64,000 nucleotides of DNA from Mesorhizobium amorphae (GTDB lineage Bacteria > Pseudomonadota > Alphaproteobacteria > Rhizobiales > Rhizobiaceae): positions 310,001 to 374,000 of the forward strand of contig NZ_JHQS01000051.1 in the NCBI RefSeq assembly GCF_014843845.1. The letters are read 5' to 3'. The notes under the pieces are model-generated. The model had not been told where the DNA came from. It saw only the letters and a list, made by a program, of their open reading frames with translations, and did not search any database. Shown here in pieces: positions 49,962 to 56,504 of this stretch; positions within the stretch are counted from its first letter, which is position 1; each line of letters starts with the position of its first letter. The position numbers and the translations under genes are program-made.

Positions 49962-51290
49962 ATGCGTTTGTCGCGCTATTTCCTGCCTATTCTCAAAGAA
50001 AATCCGCGCGAGGCCGAGATCGTCTCGCACCGGCTGATGCTGCGCGCCGGCATGATCCGCCAGCAGGGGCAAGGCAGCTTTTCATGGCTGCCGCTCGGCA
50101 AGCGGGTGCTGGACAAGGTTTGCCGGATCATCCGCGAGGAACAGGACCGGGCAGGGGCGCTGGAAATCCTGATGCCGACCATCCAGTCGGCGGAGCTGTG
50201 GCGCGAAAGCGGCCGCTACGACGACTACGGCAAGGAGATGCTGCGCATCAAGGACCGGCAGGAGCGCGACATGCTCTACGGCCCGACCAATGAGGAGATG
50301 GTCACCGAGATCTTTCGCGCCTATGTCAAGTCCTACAAGGACCTGCCGCTCAACCTCTACCACATCCAGTGGAAGTTCCGCGACGAGGTGCGGCCGCGCT
50401 TCGGCGTCATGCGGTCGCGCGAGTTCCTGATGAAGGACGCCTATTCCTTCGACCTCAACTATGAGGGCGCCAAGGCGGCCTATAACCGTATGTTCGTGTC
50501 CTATCTCCGGACCTTCACGCGCATGGGCCTGCAGGCCATCCCGATGCGCGCCGACACCGGCCCGATCGGCGGCGATCTCAGCCATGAATTCATCATCCTG
50601 GCCGATACCGGCGAGAGCCAGGTCTACTGCCATCGCGACTATCTTTCGCTGGATGTGCCGGGCGCGAACACCGACTTTTCGAACGACGTCGAGATCGCCG
50701 ACATCGTCAAGACGTGGACGACGCCCTACGCCGCCACCGACGAGATGCATGACGAGGCGGCCTGGGAGAAGGTCGGCGACGGCGACAGGCTCTCGGCGCG
50801 CGGCATCGAGGTCGGCCATATCTTCCATTTCGGCGACAAATATTCGAAGCCGATGGGCGCCAAGGTGACCGGGCCCGACGGCAAGGATCATTTCGCTTCC
50901 GGCGGCTCCTATGGCATCGGGCCCTCGCGCCTGGTCGCGGCGATCATCGAAGCCAGCCATGACGACAACGGCATCATCTGGCCGGAAGCGGTGGCGCCGT
51001 TCGATATCGGCCTCATCAACATGAAGGTTGGTGACGCCGATTGCGACCGCCTCAGCGGCGAACTCTATGCAGCGCTCACCGCTGCCGGCAAGGACGTGCT
51101 CTACGACGACACCGACCAGCGGCCGGGCGGCAAGTTCGCCACCGCCGACCTGATCGGCCTGCCGTGGCAGGTGATCGTCGGACCGCGCGGCGTGGCCGCC
51201 GGCGAGGTCGAGATCAAGAACCGCAGGACCGGCGAGCGCGAGACGCTGCCAATCGCCGAGGCGAGAAAGCGCTTGGGTATTGCCGCATGA
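49962..51290 (+). CDS. proS: prolyl-tRNA synthetase (short alphaproteobacterial type)
   Basis: A class II aminoacyl-tRNA synthetase charging tRNA-Pro. The ATG at 49962 fits the conserved start MRLSRYFLP. At 442 residues it lacks the roughly 180-residue editing insertion of the E. coli enzyme, which is normal for alphaproteobacteria. Class II motifs are visible: motif 2 in YHIQWKFRDEVRPRFGVMRSREFLMKDAYSF (near 129-160) and motif 3 in ASGGSYGIGPSRLVAAIIEA (near 312-331). The C-terminal anticodon-binding domain ends RKRLGIAA. lolC overlaps the stop by four bases. Confidence 0.96.
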   Translation: MRLSRYFLPILKENPREAEIVSHRLMLRAGMIRQQGQGSFSWLPLGKRVLDKVCRIIREEQDRAGALEILMPTIQSAELWRESGRYDDYGKEMLRIKDRQERDMLYGPTNEEMVTEIFRAYVKSYKDLPLNLYHIQWKFRDEVRPRFGVMRSREFLMKDAYSFDLNYEGAKAAYNRMFVSYLRTFTRMGLQAIPMRADTGPIGGDLSHEFIILADTGESQVYCHRDYLSLDVPGANTDFSNDVEIADIVKTWTTPYAATDEMHDEAAWEKVGDGDRLSARGIEVGHIFHFGDKYSKPMGAKVTGPDGKDHFASGGSYGIGPSRLVAAIIEASHDDNGIIWPEAVAPFDIGLINMKVGDADCDRLSGELYAALTAAGKDVLYDDTDQRPGGKFATADLIGLPWQVIVGPRGVAAGEVEIKNRRTGERETLPIAEARKRLGIAA

Positions 51291-52573
51291 GCGAAACGGC
51301 TGCAGCCAAGGCCCCGGCCGCCGGCGCCTTTTCGGTGTTCGAGCGCATGGTGGCGTGGCGCTATCTGCGCTCACGGCGCAAGGAGACGGTGATCTCGGTC
51401 ATCGCCTCTATCTCTTTCCTCGGCATTATGCTGGGCGTCGCGACGCTGATCGTCGTCATGGCCGTGATGAACGGGTTCAGGGCCGAACTGTTGACGCGCA
51501 TCCTTGGCGTCAACGGCCATCTGATCGTGCAGCCGCTGGACTCACCGCTTGAGGACTATGCGCAAGTCGCCGGCCGCATCAACGGCGTGCCCGGCATCAA
51601 ATACGCCATTCCGCTGATCGACGGGCAGGTTCTGGCGCAAGGCAATGTCGGCGGCGGCACCGGGGCGCTGGTGCGCGGCATACGCGGTGACGATCTGGGC
51701 AAGATCTCGATCGTGGCAGGCAACATCAAGCAGGGCACGCTTGACGGCTTCGACGGCGGCGAGGGCGTGGCCATCGGCAAGCGCATGGCCGAGAACCTCG
51801 GCCTTGTGCTCGGCGACACCATCACGCTGATCTCGCCCGACGGCGATGTGACGCCGCTCGGCACGACACCGCGCATGAAGGGCTACAAGATCGCGGCGAT
51901 CTTCGAAGTCGGCATGTCGGAATATGACAGCTCCATTGTCTACATGCCGTTTTCCGAAGCGCAGCTCTATTTCAACTTGGACGGACGGGCGCAGACGATC
52001 GAGATCTATGTCGACAATCCCGATGATGTCGATGCACTGAAGCCGCTGGTCGAGCAGGCGGCGCAGCGGCCGATCGACATCGTCGACTGGCGGCAGCGCA
52101 ACGAGACCTTCTTCTCGGCGCTCCAGGTCGAGCGCAACGTCATGTTCATGATCCTGACGCTGATCGTGCTGGTGGCGGCGCTCAATATCATTTCGGGCCT
52201 GATCATGCTGGTGAAGGACAAGGGTCACGACATCGCCATCCTGCGCACCATGGGGGCCTCGCGCGGCGCCATATTGCGCATCTTCCTGATGACGGGGGCG
52301 GCGATCGGTGTCACCGGCACCATTGCCGGCGTGCTGCTCGGCATCGTCATCTGCACCAACATCGAATCGATCCGCCAGTTCTTCTCCTGGATGACCGGCA
52401 GGATCCTGTTCAATCCCGAACTCTATTTCCTCAGCCAGCTGCCGGCGAAGATGGATCTGCGCGAGACGACCTATGTTGTCATCATGGCGCTCGTGCTCTC
52501 CTTCCTGGCAACGGTGTTTCCGGCATGGCGGGCAGCACGGCTCGATCCGGTCGAAGCCTTGAGGTACGAATGA
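51287..52573 (+). CDS. lolC: lipoprotein-releasing ABC transporter permease (LolC/E type)
   Basis: The inner-membrane permease that extracts outer-membrane lipoproteins for LolA. It overlaps proS as ATGA and gives 428 residues. Topology is the standard one helix (near 36-60, ISFLGIMLGVATLIVVMAVMNGF), a large periplasmic domain (about 60-285), and three C-terminal helices. The family motif VKDKGHDIAILRTMGASRGAILRIF is present (near 310-334). The protein ends ARLDPVEALRYE. One permease gene serves here, as usual in alphaproteobacteria, rather than separate lolC and lolE. Confidence 0.95.
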   Translation: MSETAAAKAPAAGAFSVFERMVAWRYLRSRRKETVISVIASISFLGIMLGVATLIVVMAVMNGFRAELLTRILGVNGHLIVQPLDSPLEDYAQVAGRINGVPGIKYAIPLIDGQVLAQGNVGGGTGALVRGIRGDDLGKISIVAGNIKQGTLDGFDGGEGVAIGKRMAENLGLVLGDTITLISPDGDVTPLGTTPRMKGYKIAAIFEVGMSEYDSSIVYMPFSEAQLYFNLDGRAQTIEIYVDNPDDVDALKPLVEQAAQRPIDIVDWRQRNETFFSALQVERNVMFMILTLIVLVAALNIISGLIMLVKDKGHDIAILRTMGASRGAILRIFLMTGAAIGVTGTIAGVLLGIVICTNIESIRQFFSWMTGRILFNPELYFLSQLPAKMDLRETTYVVIMALVLSFLATVFPAWRAARLDPVEALRYE

Positions 52574-53253
52574 AGGCCGAGACCCTTATCGAGCTGAAGA
52601 GCGTCGAGCGGCACTATGTCCAGGGACCGCGCAAGCTCACCATCCTCAATGGCGCCGATTTTTCGCTGAAGCGCGGCGAGATGGTGGCGCTGGTTGCGCC
52701 TTCAGGCACCGGCAAGTCGACATTGCTGCACACGGCGGGGCTGCTGGAGCGGCCCGACGCCGGCGACGTGATCCTTGCCGGGCGCGCCTGCGGCCGGCTT
52801 TCCGACGAGGAGCGCACGGCCATCCGTCGCAACGATGTCGGCTTCGTCTATCAGTTCCATCATTTGCTGCCGGAGTTTTCCGCCCTGGAGAACATCATGA
52901 TGCCGCAGCTGATCAAGGGGCTGTCGCGCAAGGAGGCCGCCGAGCGGGCGGCGCAGCTGCTCGACTACATGCAGATCGGCAAGCGCGCGCATCACCGCCC
53001 GTCGGAGCTCTCCGGCGGCGAACAGCAGCGCGTCGCCATCGCGCGCGCCGTCGCCAATGCGCCGCTGGTGCTTCTGGCCGACGAGCCGACCGGCAACCTC
53101 GACCCGGTCACCGCTTCCTATGTGTTCGAGGCGCTGGAAGCGCTGGTCCGGCAATCGGGCCTGGCGGCGCTGATCGCCACCCACAACCACCAGCTGGCAT
53201 CGCGCATGGACCGGCGGGTGACGCTGGCCGAGGGCAAGGTCGTCCCGCTTTAG
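52570..53253 (+). CDS. lolD: lipoprotein-releasing ABC transporter ATPase
   Basis: The ATPase that powers LolC. The ATG at 52570 overlaps the lolC stop by four bases and gives 227 residues. Walker A is APSGTGKST (near 41-49), the Q-loop VYQFHHLLPEFSALENIMMPQLI (near 94-116) is the characteristic LolD sequence, the signature is LSGGEQQRVAIARA, and Walker B is LLADEPTGNLD. The last two bases of its TAG stop are also the first bases of the palindromic repeat that follows. Confidence 0.96.
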   Translation: MKAETLIELKSVERHYVQGPRKLTILNGADFSLKRGEMVALVAPSGTGKSTLLHTAGLLERPDAGDVILAGRACGRLSDEERTAIRRNDVGFVYQFHHLLPEFSALENIMMPQLIKGLSRKEAAERAAQLLDYMQIGKRAHHRPSELSGGEQQRVAIARAVANAPLVLLADEPTGNLDPVTASYVFEALEALVRQSGLAALIATHNHQLASRMDRRVTLAEGKVVPL

Positions 53254-53389
53254 GGTGCATTGATATTCAGGTGAGGCCGGCCTGCGAAAGGCGGGCTTCT
53301 GCGGCTCCGGTGTACTTCAAGTACGCTCGGTTCCGGTTCTCGGAACCCACCATCCTCGGCTCAGCCTGACCTGAATCTCAACGCACCCT
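53252..53389. repeat. structured intergenic palindromic repeat after lolD
   Basis: The ends AGGGTGCATTGATATTCAGG and its inverse near 53363-53389 form a 26-base inverted repeat with few mismatches. Inside are an exact 13-base palindrome GTACTTCAAGTAC (53312-53324) and the hairpin GGTTCCG-GTTCT-CGGAACC (53329-53347). The whole can fold as a long stem and resembles a dispersed repeat seen in Mesorhizobium intergenic regions (recalled, not checked). It may end the lolD transcript. Confidence 0.85.
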
Positions 53390-53507
53390 GGCTCATCGCC
53401 AAGGCGGGTGGTCCGCAGTCCGGGCAGGAACTGGCACCCCGTCAACCTTTCCTTAACCGTGCCGATCTGATCGCCGGAGATTCCGTCGCTGGCCCGGATT
53501 TCGGCCG

Positions 53508-53542
53508 TTGACATTCGAACAAAAATAGAACAAAATACGAAC
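53508..53542 (+). promoter_or_regulatory. promoter overlaid by tandem LexA (SOS) boxes
   Basis: TTGACA (53508-53513), 17 bases, CAAAAT (53531-53536). Three GAAC units at 53517, 53528 and 53539 are each separated by exactly 7 bases, making two overlapping GAAC-N7-GAAC boxes. This is the alphaproteobacterial LexA site in reverse orientation (GTTC-N7-GTTC). The boxes cover the spacer and -10, as expected for repression. Confidence 0.82.
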
Positions 53543-53564
53543 ATACTAACAACTGGAGAGAGTT

Positions 53565-53651
53565 ATGACGGATCTTGTTCAGGATGTTGTGTCGCTCGTG
53601 TGCATGAGCACGTTTCTGATTTCCATGGCGATCTGGATCGGAGCCATGTGA
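53565..53651 (+). CDS. 28-residue SOS-controlled membrane peptide (SidA-like in type)
   Basis: A 28-codon gene with a GGAGAGAG ribosome site 7 bases upstream of ATG 53565. After a short polar start (MTDLVQD) the rest is one hydrophobic helix of about 20 residues, VVSLVCMSTFLISMAIWIGAM. It lies 22 bases after two overlapping LexA boxes in a strong promoter and is followed at once by a hairpin. Caulobacter SidA is a 29-residue SOS-induced inner-membrane inhibitor of division. Size, topology and control are alike; sequence homology is not claimed. The frame is too short to be found by length alone. Confidence 0.75.
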   Translation: MTDLVQDVVSLVCMSTFLISMAIWIGAM

Positions 53652-53652
53652 G

Positions 53653-53678
53653 GAGGGGGCATGCCGCGCTCCCTCTTT
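53653..53678 (+). terminator. hairpin after the SOS peptide gene
   Basis: GAGGGGGC (53653-53660) pairs with GCTCCCTC (53668-53675) with one G-U pair and a 7-base loop, followed by only three T. It may be a weak terminator that separates the peptide gene from the protease gene. Confidence 0.45.
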
Positions 53679-53760
53679 CGGCGGCCAGGAGCCGTCGGCA
53701 CGTTAAGCCTTTCTTGCCGCCCCGGCGCTAGGTTTCCTCAAAGGTAGGGAGTAGCGTCAC

Positions 53761-55011
53761 GTGTCGCCCATCGTCATGGCCATCCTGGTGGCCAGCAATC
53801 TCGGACTGATCTTTCTGCTGATGACCGTGCCGCTCGGGCTGCGCACGGTCAGGCTCAGCCGGCTGGTGGCGGCGGACCGCCACCGCCTCTGGCAGGCGCT
53901 GTGGCCGCTTGGCAAGGATGCCGGCTGGTCGGGCGAGATCATCTCCGCCGAGGCGCTCGACGGGCAGGGCACGGCCCGGATCAGGCTGTCCTGGGAAGGG
54001 CGCGACGGGCAGCCGATCGAGCGCAAGGTCATGCTCGAGGATGTCGCGGAAGGAAGTCGCTTTTCCATGCGGGTCCTCGATGACGCATCGCTCGACGCGT
54101 CCTTCTGGGCCGACTATCGCGAAACCACGGAACTCGTTTCCGAGGGGAGCGGAACGCGGGTTGTCCTTAGTCAGACCGATCGCTATCGCGGCGTCGCCTT
54201 TCTGGTCTTCCGCTATTTCGCCATGCGGCGTGAACTCGGCAAGCTGCAGAAATGGGCCAGGACCGGACAGTATCGCAAAGGCGGCTGGTTCGAGCATCCG
54301 CTCAGCCAGGTCGGCTTCGCCATCCTTTCGGCTTTCATCCTGTGGCCGTTCTTCGGGCTCAACCTCGGCGGCCTGGCGCTGGCCGCGATCCTGACCTCCG
54401 TGGTGGCCCTGCATGAGCTCGGCCATATGGCGGCATTCCGGCTGATGGGGCATCGCAAGGCGCGGATGATCTTCATCCCGCTGCTCGGCGGCATCGCCAT
54501 TGGCGGCAGGCCTTATGACAGCCGGTTCGAAGTCGCCTTCGTGGCGCTGATGGGCGCCGGGTTTTCCGCCTTCCTGGTGCCGGTGCTGATCGCCGCCAGC
54601 GGCTTTGCCAGGGGCGAGGGGCATTATCTCGCCGCGGCGCTGCTGGCCACGCTTGCCGGCTGCTCGGCACTCTTCAACATCGCCAATCTGGTGCCGGTGT
54701 GGAAATTCGACGGCGGTCAGGTGCTGCGCCAGATCTGCCCTGGTCCGCTGGTGCTGGCGCTGGCATCGTTCTTCCTGCTCTCGGCCTTGCTGGCGCTCGG
54801 CTGGCGCGCCGGCTTTTCATCCGGTTTCCTGCTTGCCGCCGGCGCCGTCTTTTCTGTGCTCAGCCTGCTTACCATGGGCAGTGCGGTGAAACCGCGCCAT
54901 GAGCTGAAGCCGATCCGCGCCTTCGACCGTTTCGCCATGGCCGGCGCGCTGCTGGCGGTGTTCGCCATCCACGGCTACGGCGTCCTGTGGGCGTCCGCGC
55001 TGCTGGCCTGA
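53761..55011 (+). CDS. SRPBCC-like domain fused to M50 site-2-type membrane protease
   Basis: The GTG at 53761 has an AGGGAG site upstream and gives 416 residues. An N-terminal membrane helix (about 3-26) is followed by a soluble region (35-165) that looks like a polyketide-cyclase/START-type (SRPBCC) domain. A multi-span C-terminal half then carries the zinc motif HELGH (218-222) and the second M50 motif NIANLVPVWKFDGGQ (306-320, with D317). All three zinc ligands are therefore present. S2P proteases cleave transmembrane segments of regulators. It lies 109 bases after the SOS membrane peptide, which may or may not be functionally linked. The substrate is unknown. Confidence 0.85.
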   Translation: MSPIVMAILVASNLGLIFLLMTVPLGLRTVRLSRLVAADRHRLWQALWPLGKDAGWSGEIISAEALDGQGTARIRLSWEGRDGQPIERKVMLEDVAEGSRFSMRVLDDASLDASFWADYRETTELVSEGSGTRVVLSQTDRYRGVAFLVFRYFAMRRELGKLQKWARTGQYRKGGWFEHPLSQVGFAILSAFILWPFFGLNLGGLALAAILTSVVALHELGHMAAFRLMGHRKARMIFIPLLGGIAIGGRPYDSRFEVAFVALMGAGFSAFLVPVLIAASGFARGEGHYLAAALLATLAGCSALFNIANLVPVWKFDGGQVLRQICPGPLVLALASFFLLSALLALGWRAGFSSGFLLAAGAVFSVLSLLTMGSAVKPRHELKPIRAFDRFAMAGALLAVFAIHGYGVLWASALLA

Positions 55012-55020
55012 GCCGCTGCT

Positions 55021-55112
55021 CCAGAGCGGTTCGTTGAACCGCTCTAACCTTTTGTTTTTACGCAATTCCGGACGGAAAACCGCTACGCACTTTTCCTGGA
55101 ACTGCTCCAGGG
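55021..55112. repeat. rhizobial intergenic repeat, also a terminator-like structure
   Basis: AGAGCGGTTC-GTT-GAACCGCTCT is a perfect 10-base stem (55023-55045), followed by TAACCTTTTGTTTTT. The next 55 bases (CAATTCCGGACGGAAAACCG to near GGAACTGCTCC) match a dispersed rhizobial intergenic repeat I remember well (not verified). It lies between the convergent protease and lipB genes and can end the plus-strand transcript. Confidence 0.8.
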
Positions 55113-55118
55113 AAGACT

Positions 55119-55862
55119 TCAGCCGGCCTTGCGGGCCGCTTCGACGCCCAAGATCGTGGCCGGGCCGAACACCTCCTCGAAGGCGGACTTCAGCGCCAGG
55201 TCGAGGTCGGCAATCGTGGTGGGAAGGCCGAGGTCGACCAGGCTGGTAACGCCGTGATCCGAAACGCCGCAGGGCACGATGCCGCTGAAATGGCCGAGCT
55301 CCGGCTCGACATTGATGGCGATGCCGTGAAAGCTTACCCAGCGCCGCAGCCTGATGCCGATGGCGGCGATCTTGTCCTCGGCCGGCGACCCGTCGGCAAG
55401 CGGCGGGCGATCCGGCCGCACCACCCAGACGCCGACGCGGTCCTCGCGCCGCTCACCGCGCACGTTGAAGGCGGCGAGCGTGCCGATGATCCATTGCTCA
55501 AGCGCCGCGACGAAGGCGCGGACATCCTCGCGCCGGCGCTTCAGGTCGAGCATCACATAAGCGACCCGCTGGCCGGGGCCGTGATAGGTGTATTCGCCGC
55601 CGCGCCCGGCGGCAAAGACCGGAAAGCGGCCGGGCTCGATCAGGTCCTCGATGCGGGCGCTGGTGCCGGCCGTGTAGAGCGGCGGATGCTCGACCAGCCA
55701 GACCATCTCGCCGGCGGCACCGCTGCGGATCGCCTCGGCGCGCGCCTCCATGAAGGCGAGCGCGTCGGGATAGGCGGTAAGGCCAGGTTCGACGCGCCAT
55801 TCGACCGGCGCGGAACCGGGCAAAGGCAGGAACGACGTGGCGATTTGGCTGCGTTCTGTCAT
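55119..55862 (-). CDS. lipB: octanoyl-[acyl-carrier-protein] octanoyltransferase
   Basis: LipB moves octanoate from acyl carrier protein to lipoyl domains, the first step of lipoate synthesis. The 247-residue protein has the family regions LVEHPPLYTAG (near 55-65), GRGGEYTYHGPGQRVAYVMLDL (near 86-107), the catalytic lysine in AEDKIAAIGIRLRRWVSFHGIAINV, and the catalytic cysteine in IVPCGVSDHGVTSL. The start ATG at 55862 is the first available. It is convergent with the protease gene. Confidence 0.95.
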   Translation of the reverse strand: MTERSQIATSFLPLPGSAPVEWRVEPGLTAYPDALAFMEARAEAIRSGAAGEMVWLVEHPPLYTAGTSARIEDLIEPGRFPVFAAGRGGEYTYHGPGQRVAYVMLDLKRRREDVRAFVAALEQWIIGTLAAFNVRGERREDRVGVWVVRPDRPPLADGSPAEDKIAAIGIRLRRWVSFHGIAINVEPELGHFSGIVPCGVSDHGVTSLVDLGLPTTIADLDLALKSAFEEVFGPATILGVEAARKAG

Positions 55863-56130
55863 GGTCTATCTCGTCTGAAGCGTGCCTGGTTGAAGCTGCG
55901 CTCCAGAAGTTTCCTGTGCCTGTCGTGCCCCCAAAACCGCTCGGCGCTCAGGGGCGATATGCATCAGCCCCTCATATGGCTGCAATCGGCCGAAACGTCC
56001 AGTTCCCCGCATTTTCCGGGGCTGTGGAGCATTGCCCCGATCCGCGGCGATTATTCCGCGCCGCGCACTTGTTTCGCCGGAAACGATTTGCTACAGGCCC
56101 CGAGCCGGTTCGTTCCGGCTCCTACCACGT

Positions 56131-56215
56131 GCGGTCGTGGCGGAATTGGTAGACGCGCAGCGTTGAGGTCGCTGTGGGGCAACCCGTGGAAGTTCGAGTC
56201 TTCTCGACCGCACCA
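56131..56215 (+). tRNA. tRNA-Leu (anticodon GAG)
   Basis: A class II tRNA of 85 bases with encoded CCA. The acceptor is GCGGTCG/CGACCGC, the anticodon stem CAGCG/CGCTG with loop TTGAGGT (anticodon GAG), then a long variable arm (TGGGGCAACCCGT) and the T-loop GTTCGAGTC. A 7-base hairpin (GAGCCGG/CCGGCTC) lies just upstream at about 56102-56120. Confidence 0.97.
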
Positions 56216-56504
56216 GAACATCCCTGACAATTCGCTTCTGGCAAGCTTGCGGGATCGGAGCAGCCAAGCTCACAATTGGCATGCCAGGGCGCCATGCCGC
56301 CGCCGCCTGGCTTTTCCGAGGACCGAAACGAAAGCGGCGCGCCACATGGGCGCGTTACCGTTTTCGCTTTTGCAGGTGCCCGCAGGACAATGTGTCCTTG
56401 GGGATCGCGCAGCCTTCTTCGTCCGCGCCAGCGTGTCCGCGCGGTGGACGATGAGCCTCGAACGATGACGCGAGGTGGCGTTGGCAGCTCGACGAAAACC
56501 GGGC

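Noticed and set aside
49428..50072. 214-codon minus-strand frame crossing the proS leader
   Set aside because: It overlaps the start of proS and contains the sRNA terminator near its end. No family resemblance.
55021..55112. A small coding gene between the protease and lipB
   Set aside because: The stretch is a known-looking rhizobial repeat with a terminator hairpin and has no open frame with a ribosome site.
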